From Chrysomallon squamiferum (taxonomy: Eukaryota; Mollusca; Gastropoda; Neomphalida; Peltospiridae), in the NCBI GenBank assembly GCA_012295275.1, contig CM022672.1, forward strand, positions 15,264,625 to 15,328,624: a stretch of DNA of 64,000 nucleotides, given 5' to 3'. The notes below the pieces were generated by a model, which did no database searches, was not told the origin of the DNA, and worked only from the letters and a program-made list of their open reading frames with translations. A program made the translations under genes and the position numbers. Below, in pieces: positions 24,427 through 37,652 of the stretch; the first letter of the stretch is position 1, and each line of letters opens with the position of its first letter.

Positions 24427-25780
24427 ATGCTGCAAGAAGTCGTAATGAACAATTTGACCGCTCTAGTTCTTCTGATGGGGATATTAGGAATCTGGTTGTT
24501 TCTGCAGCGACCAAAAGGGATTCCCCCTGGACCCTGGCTGACCTTCCCTATCATTGGAAATCTTTTTCAAGTGGGTACCAACCCGGTGAAGTCGTTTAGA
24601 AAACTGAGAAGGAAATACGGCGACGTGTTCAGTGTTTATTTTTCTCATCATCTCGTCATCGCTATCAACGGTTATGACAATTTAAAAGATGCCTTTGCAA
24701 AAAATGGCGAATCTTTTACACAGAGGCCAGATATATTGTTTTTGGATTTCGTTTCAAAACATAAAGGAATTTTAGGATCTAGTGGTGACGTCTGGAGAGA
24801 ACAGAGGAAACTGGCACTGGTTACGCTGAAAAATTTGGGAATGGGAAAGAATATTCTGGAAGTTAAAATTCTAGAAGAAATCTGTGCTTTCGTTGAGGAA
24901 ATAAAAAAAACAAAGGGTAAGGCCACACATTTTCGCAGTCTTATTGGCACTTCTGTATCTAATGTTATTTCCTCTATTGCATTTGGCAAACGATTCGAGT
25001 TTAAAGATCCAGGATTACAGAGACTGATGAATGTTACTGAAAAAATTACTTCACAATCTATGGTTCCTACATTTTTCCCGTTCCTCCGTTTGATACCTGG
25101 CGATCTTTTCGGATTAGGTCGCCTAAAAAACAGTATTGATTTGATAATAAAGGAGTTAGTGGACACTTCACTAGAAGAACATCTGGTCGAATATGACGAG
25201 AACAACATTAATGACTTCATCAGTTCGTACATCAAAGAAATGAAAGCGAAAGAGAAACTCGGAGAAACAAAAAGTAGCATCGACATGGAAAATCTTCGAG
25301 CCTCGATCTGGAATCTTTTAATTGTAGGGACAGAATCGACGGCAACGACAATTCGATGGCTTTTGTTGTATTTTGAACATTATTCCGAAATCCAGGAGAA
25401 ATGTTTTAGCGAAATTCACGAGAAGGTTGGATGCGACCGAACGATAACTCTCAAAGACAAGTCAGAACTTCCCTATCTCGATGCGACAATCTTGGAAACT
25501 TTGCGTCAAGCGGGCATCGGAAAATTTCAGACCTGAACGTTTTCTCGATGACAACGGACGAGTCGTTCAACGAGAAGAATTTATCCCGTTCCTGTTCGGT
25601 CCAAGAAACTGTATAGGAGAATCTCTGGCCAGAATGGAGCTGTTCTTGTTCACTGCCGCGATGATTCAGAAATTTGAGTTCCTCAAACCTGAAGGGTGTC
25701 CACTGATGACCATCGATCCTGTCTTTGGGATCACCCAGGCCCCAAGACCGTTCAAAGTTAGAGCCGTTCTGAGGAAATAA
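24427..25780 (+). pseudogene. Cytochrome P450 copy 3, intronless, internal deletion (CYP2-like)
   Basis: An unbroken frame of 362 P450-like codons starts at ATG 24,427: hydrophobic N-terminal anchor (residues 8-26), P-P-G-P hinge (33-36), C-helix W123-R-E-Q-R, I-helix G301-T-E-S-T and K-helix E357-T-L-R. At about 25,512-25,520 roughly 60 codons are missing, and the rest resumes in another frame with F-R-P-E-R-F and the haem loop F-G-P-R-N-C-I-G, ending at TAA 25,778-25,780. In the original frame translation stops at 25,534-25,536, before the haem ligand, so the product would be inactive. The order and motifs are those of clan-2 microsomal mono-oxygenases, usually about 490-500 residues. No introns are seen although CYP2 genes normally have several, which suggests retrocopy ancestry or intron loss. 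Confidence 0.9.
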
Positions 25781-26487
25781 ATCTATGGTTTGAAAATATT
25801 ATATACTGAAAATAATGTTAAACACGCTGTGCATGTATGTACTTACCTATCAATGTATGTGTTTATATATATACGTGTGTATGATACAGGAAGTCAGACT
25901 AACACAGATACACATAGATATTCACACAAGTATATATAAGAAAAGCGGTTGGAGGGTTTGTACAGAAAGCGGACTGTTCGAATGTTAGAACTGAGTGAAT
26001 AGAAATTTTAGTTACATTATAATTTCTGCTTGATTGATTAGTTTATCAAAGGTTCGCATGAAATGTGTTCTTTGCTATCTACTCTAGTACAGCGTGTACA
26101 AAAATCTGGGCGTGCAAACTTAGTTTTCTCTTAGTGATCAATGGTTTTATCTTCTTTATAATAAAACTCATTTTTCGTTGTAGTTATATCATAAACAATA
26201 AAATCGCCTGTTTCCTTAATCCTGAATCAAACTCTGTGGGTTATTTTTATAACATATTTTTTTATTATTGTACTATTAATATGTACTAAAATACTTTTGT
26301 CTTTTATTTTTGTATATGTATGTAAAGGCTTACTCCTTTTTCTGTTTTTAGGTGTATTATTATTATTAATTTTTAAATATTGTTTGCAATAATTATACAG
26401 TTTTACGTTAGTTTCATTTTGTTTTACAAATATTTTAATTTTCTTTAAATTTATTATTACAAATATTTTAATTTTCTTTAATTTTAT

Positions 26488-26574
<87 letters not shown>

Positions 26575-26964
26575 ACGAAATTATGGACAGAAATGATAAA
26601 GTATATGGCAAATGCATTCTACTGTTTTGTAAAGAAAGTCAGAATGATTTAAATCGAAAAATTAATACTATATAAATCGAAAAAAAAATAACCAAGTGAA
26701 AAAATAAAAAATGGTAGTAAAAGTGTTTTCGAAAGCTAAATAATTCAGTGGAGGGAAAAACGAAACTAGATGCTATTTTAAATGAACGTAATTTAAGAGT
26801 CATCCTTCTGGTTAAAAAAAGATAAAAGGAAAACTATTGCAGGTGTGATTGCTGCTACTTCTCTTACTAATACTACTACTCCTGTAGATGTGCTGCTACA
26901 ACAGGTTTTCAAATGACTCTCTTTCTATCACTCTATCCTCTCTTATTCATTCTTTTTTCTCTCT

Positions 26965-27014
<50 letters not shown>

Positions 27015-27277
27015 TTATAAAAAACATTGATATTAACATACATGCATATGTTTATATATATGAATGTAAGTATCTGTATATAATAACCTTGCTAAGTAAA
27101 CAATGAATGAATTAAAGAAACCCCACAACGAGCTACAGATCCTGCTTGTGTTGCTCTCTGGGTCACCGAGTTCTGCAAGCTACCTCGCCACATCAAGAAG
27201 TGGACCATTAAAGTGTAAATAATTTGTTACGTCCCCGAAAACTCTTCGACTGAGAACAACAACAACAACAACAATAA

Positions 27278-27313
<36 letters not shown>

Positions 27314-27852
27314 ACAAAGTAATTTAAAAAATGTTGATTTCCTTAATAATTCTATCTTTTTCGTCATAAGGTTTGTCTGCCAATCAGAAGCACAGACCTG
27401 TTTATTTGAATATAAGGGACAGTTAATTACAGCTGCATGAATAGATAAAACAGCAATAAATAGGAAATTACAATTTTTAATAGCCTAACATTACGATAGC
27501 ACTAGTTGCCTCGGGGTCTGGTTCAGAAATAAATAGTCTTTGTCTGAGTCTGTCACGTATAAATAATGTTAAACATGTACGCGCACGCAAGCAAGCCAGT
27601 ACACTTTGTATATTGTAAATAAAACTAAAATATTTAAAAAAAAATTGGAAAACCCAAATAAAGAAAAAGTAGTTCTTTTATTCACACAATGAATTTTCTG
27701 TGACTCTAATGAATTGTTTGGAACCTATTTGGAAACAGTTTAATGGCAAACTCGTTTTTTGTTTAATTTTATTAATTTATTTAAATACATAAAAACAATA
27801 ATAAGATGGTATCAGTGGACATTTTGTATTAATATTTTAGTACTTATAAAAA

Positions 27853-27917
<65 letters not shown>

Positions 27918-27925
27918 GAGAGAGG

Positions 27926-28005
<80 letters not shown>

Positions 28006-28239
28006 TAGGCCAGGGTTAATTCATGGAACTAATTCATATATAAAAAGAATAAATTAAAAAATGATCAATATTCTTATTAAATTTCTCTTAATTTACATAT
28101 TTATTATATTATTTACATTTCAGTGATTATAATCAATTTATCCAGAATCAAAATAACCTTCCTGAACTTGTTTTAACTATTGTCAATAGTTATTTATTTA
28201 ACCCGTAGTTTAATTCAAGTTTATCAAGTGAATTAATGA

Positions 28240-28288
<49 letters not shown>

Positions 28289-28635
28289 TAATAATAATTT
28301 AAAATAATGGTATATGAAAAAAAAAAAAAATCAATAAATAAATAAAGCCATAGTATTAAACAAAATGAATTTTATAAAAGAAAAAGAAACACAGCAGTGG
28401 TGTTAAATAAAACTAATAACAGATAGTCTGAGAGATATATTTGTTAGATCAAAATCATTCAGCTTAAAATGTATTGAAATGATACTAAAGAACCGCACCT
28501 TATTTTCCGAAACGCTTTTTTTTTTTTTACGACCTTGAACCAATAGGATGGGATTTAATTTAAATTGAAAAAAAATTAAAAGATATTTTTTTTTTTTTTT
28601 TTAAACTTAACCATAACGCCCACCAAACGAAATGG
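25781..28635. other. P450 copy 3 3' flank and spacer to dermatopontin C
   Basis: Nearly the same sequence as 217-2,657. It contains (CT)n at 26,492-26,572, (TA)n at 26,969-27,008, an AAAT repeat near 27,275-27,310 and (GA)n at 27,856-28,003. A ~50-bp stretch before the CT tract (about 26,375-26,430) is absent from the copy-1 flank but matches what follows the truncated P450 copy 2. No gene seen. Confidence 0.65.
27856..28003. repeat. (GA)n microsatellite upstream of dermatopontin C
   Basis: A 148-bp GA tract with a short GGAGAGG interruption, expanded relative to the homologous tracts upstream of A (87 bp) and B (32 bp). Confidence 0.95.
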
Positions 28636-28704
28636 TATAAAAAAGTGGTTCCATCGACAAGACTGGTCACAAGGTGAGGCTCTTAACGTGACGTCGAAAT
28701 GAAG
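28636..28704 (+). promoter_or_regulatory. Core promoter and first exon of dermatopontin C
   Basis: TATAAAAAAG at 28,636-28,645, a leader nearly identical to A, ATGAAG at 28,699-28,704 and a GTAAAT donor. Here the base change GACGTCGAAATG removes the upstream ATG present in A. Confidence 0.7.
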
Positions 28705-30046
28705 GTAAATATAAGTTTTATTCTATTTTTATTTTATTTTATTTATTTTATAAAAAAATTAGAAATTCAGTATTCCACAATGATTCGTCTAGGACTTTTT
28801 ATTTGGGGTAAGAAATAGGAATTCTGTTTTCCTTTATATATTTCTATTTTTGTTTAATGTTAAATAAGGTAGAAACTTTTTAACTTCTTTTTTTTTTTCT
28901 TCTTCTTCTCATTCACATTTATAAATATTTCGAAATATATATAACGTCAATTATTAATAGTTATTTTTCTTTGCTCTCTCTCTCTCACACTACACACACA
29001 CACAAACACACAGACAAAAACACACCTACATGTGCACATCTGTGTATATATTCATGCATATTTGCATACTTACACACATATTTTTTGTACATATACATAT
29101 ATAAATATACACATACATACATAGACACATATTCACAAAAACACACACATGCCCAAACAAACATACACACACATACACACTATATATGTACATGATATAA
29201 TCGAATAGTTCATGATTATCATTATTATTTTCTTCCCAAGTTCCCAGTCTACTTAGCTGTGCTTTTATGCACCGTCTGTGCGGTACACTCGTGGGAAAAC
29301 TGGTGGGATCAACGATTTACATACATTTGCAGTGCCGGATGGAGCATCAGAAAAATTACCAGTTACCACAGCAACCATTATGAGGACAGACTGTGGTCGT
29401 TTGACTGTGTCAACACTGGAGCGAAATCGGGTTGCTCCTGGTCGGGTATTTGAAAAAATAGGCGATTTTTCAAGTCGTAGTGAGATCGTTTTAGCTTTGT
29501 AAGCGATTTTTCAAGTCGTAGTTAGATCTCTTTAGCTTTGTAAGCGATTTTTCAAGTCGTAGTGAGATCTCTTTAGTTTTGTAAGTCCATAATAGTAGCT
29601 CAGATGTCATCTTTATCAGACGCGGGATTCGTTCTCTTTGACAGGTGCAGGGTAAGTCCACTTAGACAGGTGCAGGGTAAGTCCACTTTGACAGGTGCAG
29701 GGTAAGTCCACTTAGACAGGTGCAGGATTCGTCCTCTTTAGACAAGTGCAGGGTAAGTCCACTTAGACAGGCGTAGGGGATGTCTACTTGACATGTGCAG
29801 GATAAGTCCTCTTTGACACATGCATGTACGTCCTTTTGCTAGGTGCAAGGTTAGTTGTTTTTTGCACGGTGCAAGATAAATCCTCACTGTCAGATGCAGA
29901 GTAAATCCTTGGTATGTCCTAACAAAATTCATTGTGTATTAAAACAGTGCAATTATCTAAAAATAACTATGTATTTTTGTGTTGTTGTTTTTTCATTTTA
30001 CCAAAAACAGCATCTTACAAAATCTGCTTCGATTATTATTATCATT

Positions 30047-30091
<45 letters not shown>

Positions 30092-30656
30092 TACTGTTAT
30101 TTATTTTTCAAATTGACATTTTTGGTAAAATATTTTTGAAGCAATAGATTGTATTTATTTCATTTTTGTCTCCTGCTTAGGATATGTGAACTCGTTTGAT
30201 GATCCAGTGCTATATCAGTGTAAACACAATGGCGTCATTACTGGCATCAGCAGCTACCACAAAAACCAATACGAAGACAGACGTTTCAGGTTCCTTTGCT
30301 GTTTCATACCAGGTTATCCACTGAAATTTATCTGAAATAGAAAAATCATCATCATCACCATCATCATCATATTCATCATCATCATCATTATTATTATTAT
30401 TTTTATTTTTATTATTATTATTATTATTATTGAAATAAGTCTTAATAGTACTACTACCATTACCGACATTTTATTGTAATATTATTACTACCACTGTTAT
30501 ATTATTATCAGGTCTACTATTACTACTACTACTACTACTAGTGTCACTATTATTACTATTACTATACACTTCTATTATTCACTACTACCAATACTTCTGG
30601 TACTACTACCACTACTACTGCTACTATTATTACAGTTTGTATACATTTTTATTACT

Positions 30657-30746
<90 letters not shown>

Positions 30747-31398
30747 CACTACTACTACTACCACAGCTATTAATAATGCTAATATTGCCATTACAACTGT
30801 GATATACTTTAACGATGGTAAATGTTATGCCGGTGGTGCCGGTGCTGCTGTTGCTGCGGCTGCTGCTGAGTATGATGATGATGATTCCTATTAGAATTAT
30901 TATTATTTTTGTTGTTGTTGTTGTTGTTGTTGTTATATCTGGTTTATTTCAGGTAAAACACTGAGGAACTGTAGGTTTACTGACGAATACCAGAACGCTT
31001 TTGACCGTTACCTTGATTATTACGTTCCTAGTTACAAGGTTCTGAAAGGTGCTTTCAGTTACCACAGTAACCAACATGAGTAAGTACAATATTATTTTAA
31101 ACAAACAAACAAACAAATAAATATATAAATAAAAGAGGTATGTAAATAAGTAAGTAAGTAAGAAAATAAATAAATAAATGAGGTAAGTAAATAAGTAAGT
31201 AAGTAAGAAAAATAAATAAATAAATAAAAGCAACCATCAAACAAATTTATGCAACTACCAGTACTATTATTACTACTACCGTTACTGTATTTAATATTAC
31301 TGTTATTACTACTGTTGCTGATGTTGTTACTGCTACTATTACTATTATTATTACCACTACTATTGTTATTATTACTACTGCTAATATTTATATTATTA

Positions 31399-31448
<50 letters not shown>

Positions 31449-31500
31449 TGATAGAGACAGACGGTGGAAATTTGAAGTCTGCGACAAGATAAACCAATGA
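28699..31500 (+). CDS. Dermatopontin-family secreted protein C
   Basis: Coding exons: 28,699-28,704, 29,241-29,445, 30,181-30,312, 30,953-31,079 and 31,455-31,500, phases 0, 1, 1, 2, all GT-AG. The joined frame is open for 171 codons. It has the same signal peptide as A and the same three modules (D-R-L-W-S-F, D-R-R-F-R-F, D-R-R-W-K-F) with all eight mature cysteines. Differences from A include K-H-N-G for S-N-G in module 2, C-C-F-I-P-G for C-C-S-I-P-G, and a C-terminus C-D-K-I-N-Q. The GTAAGT donor that in A, B and D joins coding exon 5 to the 3'UTR exon is not visible (GTGTCTGT stands in its place), so the transcript may read through about 360 bp to the shared polyadenylation site. Intact by inspection. 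Confidence 0.88.
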
Positions 31501-31863
31501 ATAATTATTAAAAAATCCACAATGAATCTTGTGTCTGTGTGCGTACACACGCCACAAGATTATCATAAAATACGGACTCGGAAACTTCAGATATGTTTGA
31601 ATAGTGACGTAACGGTCTGATTAACACAGAATGTGTTATATTGTTGTGTGTGTGACCTGAAAAGATGTGTGTGTGTGTGTGTTCATACATATGTATCTGT
31701 ATATATGGATTTTTGAAGTGTTTATAAAAGTATATTTTGATGTCTCCATAAACCTTTCTGATTTCTACCTATTTCTAAACAGTAATAATAATGATAATTA
31801 GTTTAATCGTATATTTTACTTTCTGTCTGTTTTTTTTTTTATTTTTTTTTTTGTTTTTTGCAG

Positions 31864-31990
31864 GCGGAATTCAGAGATTTCGTGGCAATTTTCTGCACTA
31901 AGTATAAACATGTATTCTATACACATGCGTAGAGACCCTGTTATAAGCTTTCAGTTAAACTCACGTTTAAATAAAATCTGTTCAATATTT
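31864..31990 (+). other. 3'UTR terminal region and polyadenylation site of dermatopontin C
   Basis: Acceptor TTTTTTGCAG ends at 31,863 and AATAAA lies at 31,970-31,975; homologous to the terminal exon of A. A paired donor was not found. Confidence 0.55.
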
Positions 31991-32068
31991 TGTTTTATTA
32001 TATTTAATCAAATTAGTATCATCTCCATCATAACTAATGTAAATTTAAATATGTTTTCATTGTGTGGC

Positions 32069-32071
<3 letters not shown>

Positions 32072-32147
<76 letters not shown>
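32072..32147. repeat. (CT)n microsatellite downstream of dermatopontin C
   Basis: A 76-bp CT tract at the conserved position past the AATAAA. Confidence 0.95.
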
Positions 32148-32148
<1 letters not shown>

Positions 32149-34604
32149 AATATTATTAAATAAAAATTCAACAAAATCCATTCTATTCAAAAAAAAAAAA
32201 AAAAGACATTTATTTGAAACAATTTGTTTATTTTTAGTTTAATGTTAAAAAATTCAGTGTAAAAAAAAATAAAAAAAAAAAAAAAAAATAAAATAATAAA
32301 AGATAGTAAAAGCGTTTTTAAATAAGCAGTTTGTTTGTTTTTGAGTTTCTGATACTAATCCTGTTGCTGTTGCTGCTGCCATTACGAATACTACTTTTGA
32401 ATACCACTTAAGAATAATTAAAAAACATCATTTCTAGATAAAACAGGAAGTGAGAAAATTCATTAATCTGTACGTAAGTCCGGTTGATTCTTTCAAAAAC
32501 CGAATTAGGGTTAAAATAGAAACCACGTGATGACAGTTAAAAACATATTAAAAAAAAAATAAAAAATATTTAAAAAATAATAATGATATATTTAATAATA
32601 ATGACAATGATGATGATGATTAATTATAAAAAATAAAATAAAAATAATAATAATAATATTAATAATAATAATGTACGTATAAATATCTGCCCTCGGAATC
32701 AAAGTGAAATGGCTACAGGATAATACAAATTATATCTTAAATTGAAATTAAAGATTAACAAAAAGTATTCCATAATGGACGTTACATTTTATCCGCTGAC
32801 ATAAAATTAAGTTCTGTGTACACAGGAAGAAGTGTTTGGTTAACTGGTGTTATGATAAAAGCATTTTAATGCATGCTCAGAATCATGAAGTGGATACGAT
32901 GACTTAACTGTGCTTTCACAGACATTTGAAATTATACAGCAAGCATTTACCAACGGATCCATTATCTTCGAACTACCTGAAATTATTCAAAAGATAATGT
33001 TCCTTTAAACTGAAGCGAAGAAAAACATGTCCGCATTTTTAGAAAACCATAGCATTCAAGTAAAAAGATAGATAACATTACATGGTATTGATTCATTCAA
33101 ATTAGTAGATGGAAAAGGACCAGACTAATTCTATCTTCTGTCCTATTTAGGTTAACGTGTGAAATCTATGGTTAACTGAAATAGTGGAAACTCGCGCCCT
33201 CCAGGGATCTTTTTCACAGATCAGTTCAGGCAACATTTTCTTCATAATAAATGACAAAGTGTAACAATTTGAAGAAATACATCTGCTGCCCCATTCTAGT
33301 ATGACAGAAGAAGATGTAATCATGTTACTGCCGAGGTTTGATAAATTGAGTAAATTCACTGGATAAAACTAAATACAATTATCATTATTAAGCAATTGTT
33401 ACAGAGAATTATTATCCGGAATATAATTTTTACAAGCAATACATTATTGGGTAAAAAAACAAATAAAAACACTGAAACACTGGCAAAATGTATTGAATTA
33501 AAACACGTGTATATTTATTCTTTACAGTTTGTATTTTGCGTCGTGACTAACTTGGTTTCCATCAGGAGGGTTTGGATGAAGATGTTTTCTAATAGTAAAA
33601 GCAGCAGTAGTAGTAGTAGCGGTAGTAGCAGATGTAGTAGTAGCAGTAGTAGTCGTAGTTGTAGTAGTAGTTATAATAGTAGCAGTAGTTGTAGTATCAA
33701 TAATAATAGTAGCATTAATAATAACAGCAGTAATAGTAGCAGCAGCAGTAGAAGTGGTAGTTGTAGTAGTAGTAATAGTAGTAGTAGTAGCAGTTGTAGC
33801 AGTAGTAATTGTAATAGTCGTTGCTGTGGTTGTTGTTACTGCTGTTGTTATTGTTGTTGTTATTGTTGTTTTAGTTGTTGTTGTAGGTATAGTAAAGAAA
33901 ACAAAATGAGAAAAATCAGTTACAATAGAATTTAAAAATCCCATCATAGCCATTTTTAAAGATTTAACTTTGTACTTGTCTGAACGCCAATTTTTCACAC
34001 AAAACCACGCAGCGAAACAAAACGACATAACCTTTAACCGCTAAATAAAATAAACTGTTAAAAACACCTACATAAATGCTGACCAATTTACTTAAAGCGT
34101 TAAAAATACGAAAACAAAATTAAATTTCCTGTATATATTAGTTGAAATAAATTCAGTATTGATTGCAGCACCATCTGTCTTCGTAGTGTTTCTTATTTCA
34201 AAACCTACGAGAAATGGGGGGGGGGGAAGGGTCTGATATATTTAGTAGCAGGTGGTCCCGATTTAGACAAATGTATATCTGAAAAAGAAAAATAATAATA
34301 ATAATGCGACCATTCAAACTACACCCCCACAAAATGACTGTTATTGCAACATGCAATTGTAACAGCTTGGTTTGGTAAATATTTTTTCTAGATTAATTCA
34401 TTACTTCGTGGTCTAATAAAAAAAAAAGATAGTTAATTTTATTTTCTACATTCCACTCATTTACTAGATAAAAGTCTTTGCAAACCAACTATCTCTTTAG
34501 ACGAAGAAAAAATAATCATTTGAAATAAAAACATTAAACAATTTGTCTTTATCAAGTAATCTGTACAGTGATGGTTCAAGTTGCAGTAGTAGTAGTAGTA
34601 GTAA

Positions 34605-34639
<35 letters not shown>

Positions 34640-34872
34640 ATAGTAGTCGTAGTAGCTGTTGTTGCTGTTTTGGTAATAGTGGTGGTAGTAGTAGTAGTAG
34701 TACTAGAAGTAATAATAGTAGTAATAAAAGTAATGGTAGTAGCAGTAGAAGTAGTAATAGTAGTAGTAGTAACTGTTGTTTTGTCGTTATCGTGGTAGCA
34801 GTAGACGTAGTAGTAGTAGTAAAAGTCGTAATAGTAGTAGTAGTAGTAGTAATAGCAATAGTAGTAGGAGCT

Positions 34873-34908
<36 letters not shown>

Positions 34909-36660
34909 GTCTTTCTCTCTTTCTATTTTTCTCTTTATCTCAGTTTTCTCTCTCTCTTCCCTCTCTAGTTTTTATATTTTTAATCTCGTTTATGTTGTTT
35001 TATATTTCAGTAACACAATAATGACCTATATGCAGACTCAAACAGAAAGACAAATATATATATATTTTTTTCAGTGAGTTTGAAATACTATTCAATGAAC
35101 TGAAGGTCACATGGTATACTTCAAAAACATATGTATAAAGTGGCATTTATTATGCAATACTGTAGTGTTGGTGTAGATGACAGTCTGGGATTGTACTTGT
35201 TTGTGCAGGTGGTGTACAACGTGAACGAAAAATGTTGTAATTTATTTATTTATTTCTTATATTGTTATCCTCGGATAATTAAATTTCAAAAACTAGATAT
35301 TTCACTCAGTCATTTATACATTTATTTTAAAATTTTATATTTATGTTTATTTTTTTTATTTTTTTTTTTTTTAAAGTTCATTCATTATTTCTTTCATTCA
35401 ACCGTTCTTCAAAGTTCACTAGACTGTTTCGTGAATAAAATTTTCTTTGGCAATTATGTAGTTGTATTCTATTTCGCCATATGAGTAACAAAAACGTGAG
35501 TACATGGGAAAACAGGTTTTGAAATTGAGTCTTCATTTTCGTCAAATAAAAATTCAGAAAATTTGCAGCAAATAGACATAATATGTAAGAATTACAATCC
35601 TTGAAAATTAAATATAGTAAAACAAACAAATTATAAATTCAGTTATATACTTAATTCAGATATTTAATGTTTTATAATATAATAAGAGTACACAATTTTT
35701 TTTTTTTTTAAACCAGGATGACTTGTAATAGCCGTATGTATTATTATACATTAAAACATCGAATTAAGTTTTACATTTACAACCACAATTTTGGATTAAA
35801 GAATTAAAACAAATTTAGCACTAACAAAAGGTTAACAATAAAGCATAAAACAAAAACAAAACAAAAAATACGTTTCCTACATATAAATAAATAAATAAAA
35901 TGATAGAGTTCGAACGCACTTGGATACAAACTGAGCTTAAGTACAAGTGGACCTCTTGGGATATCTGAGAACTCTACACAGACTCTTCAATTTGATCTGT
36001 AGTTTCCATTTTTTAAATTTGCAGACAAATCTATACTTCTTATATAGTATTTCTAAATTAAATTAAAATAAAAGCAGTTTATGTTAGGTTTCTCATTTCA
36101 TTTGGTTTTAATACTGCTGCTGTTGTTGCTGCTACTTCTGCTATTGCTACTACGACGACCACTACTACTACTACAATTAGCTATCCAAGATGTTAATGCG
36201 TACTTACTGGTTTTCAAATGACTCTCTCTTTCTCTTTCTCTAACCTCTCTTATTCATTCTTTCTTTTATATATAAATATACACATACATACATACATACA
36301 TACATACATACGTACATACATACATACATACATATCTCTGTGTTTGTGTAATAACGTTGATAAATAAATAAATAAAATGATATCTTTTACAACACAAACC
36401 TCGGCTTACTTGAGCCGCAGAATCAACAGATAATTCAGTTTAATGTGATTTATTTCAGTGATTGTAATGAGCTATTCTGGGAAGTAATTTGGAAACCAGA
36501 TTAATGGGAAATTTTGTTTTATTTTACTTTGTTTATTTATTTATTTTTATTATTTTTATTTTTATGTTGTTTTTTGTTGGGTTTTTTTTTTTTTTTTTTT
36601 AGAATATTTTTTAGGAACTTATTTATTATTTCATATATACATTTCACTCATTTATTAATT
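32148..36660. other. Spacer between dermatopontin C and D, without P450
   Basis: 32,660-33,340 aligns with the pre-P450 spacer of block 1. At about 33,360 the sequence switches to a segment with (AGT)n codon-like repeats (33,590-33,890 and 34,575-34,870) that returns after gene D at 42,480-45,000. 34,872-34,960 is CT-rich, 36,275-36,335 is an ACAT tract, and 35,900-36,080 reappears at 47,520-47,710. No P450 codons are left. I see no gene I can support. Confidence 0.6.
33522..34028 (-). other. Long Thr-rich frame over an (ACT)n tract, doubtful gene
   Basis: The minus strand is open for 168 codons: a hydrophobic, Cys-containing start (M-S-F-C-F-A-A-W-F-C), about 30 ordinary residues, then a Thr/Ile/Ala tract of about 110 residues from ACT-type trinucleotides, then a short tail. 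A paralogous frame of 173 codons lies at 42,629-43,150 with the same ends. The plus strand is also open (Ser/Cys-rich), as expected of an uninterrupted trinucleotide repeat, so coding status is doubtful. Confidence 0.25.
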
Positions 36661-36875
36661 TGTCGCAGATGTGCTTCACAGCAGCTCGCTCTGGTCTCTT
36701 TAAAAGTCTGGTAGAACTTTTGTCTGTCGCAGTACTTGCTTCACAGCAGCTCGCTCTGGTCTGTTTAAAAGTCTGGTAGAACTTTTGTCTGTCGCAGTAC
36801 TTGCTTCACAGCAGCTCACTCTGGTCTGTTTAAAAGTCTGGTAGAACTTTTGTCTGTCGCAGTACTTGCTTCACA
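36661..36875 (+). promoter_or_regulatory. Triplicated core-promoter repeat upstream of dermatopontin D
   Basis: A 65-bp unit (GTCTGTCGCAGTACTTGCTT followed by CACAGCAGCTCGCTCTGG and TCTGTTTAAAAGTCTGGTAG) occurs three times plus a partial fourth. Each full unit has TTTAAAAG (near 36,699, 36,766 and 36,831) where genes A-C have TATAAAAAG. CTGTCGCAG follows, as in the leader of gene B. The last repeat ends about 55 bp before the start codon. Confidence 0.7.
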
Positions 36876-36928
36876 GCAGCTCGCTCTCTCACTCACTCAC
36901 AAGGCGGACCTGTTACGGTGACAGTGAA

Positions 36929-37342
36929 ATGAAGGTAAAAAGATGTTTTATTCTATTTTAATTTAATTTAATTTAATTTTAATTTTAATTTTAATTTTAT
37001 TTAGCTTTATTTTATTCTATTTCATTAAACTTTCTTTTTCTTTTTTCATTTTTTTTTTTTATTTTTGTTTTTATTTGTTTAAAATAATTAGAAATTAATC
37101 TTAGAAACTTTAAGGAATCCATAATAATACTTCTAGGACGTTTTATTTGGGATAATGAATAGCAATTTTTGTTTTTTCTTTATAAATTCCTGTCTGTCCT
37201 AAATGTTCAATAAGGTAGTGACTTATTGACTTTTTTCTCTTTTTTAAATTTTCATTTTTTTCAATTATTCCTTTTTCTTTTCTCACATACACATTTATAA
37301 ATGTATTTATTTTAAAAGAATAAAAATCGTCAGTTATTAACA

Positions 37343-37416
<74 letters not shown>

Positions 37417-37607
37417 AATATTAAATATCATACATATTTTATATACATACATATACACACACGTGTTTGTGTATGAGAAAGAGAGAGAGAGAGATGTGTT
37501 AATACTCGTGTGTGTATGTGTGTGTACGTTTGCGAATGTGTGATTATATATATATATATTCATGCATATTTACATACTTACAGACGTACAACTATAAACA
37601 CACATTC

Positions 37608-37652
<45 letters not shown>

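Noticed and set aside
24672-25286. Minus-strand frame of 204 codons inside P450 copy 3
   Set aside because: Antisense shadow of a clear P450 coding sequence with all expected motifs on the plus strand.
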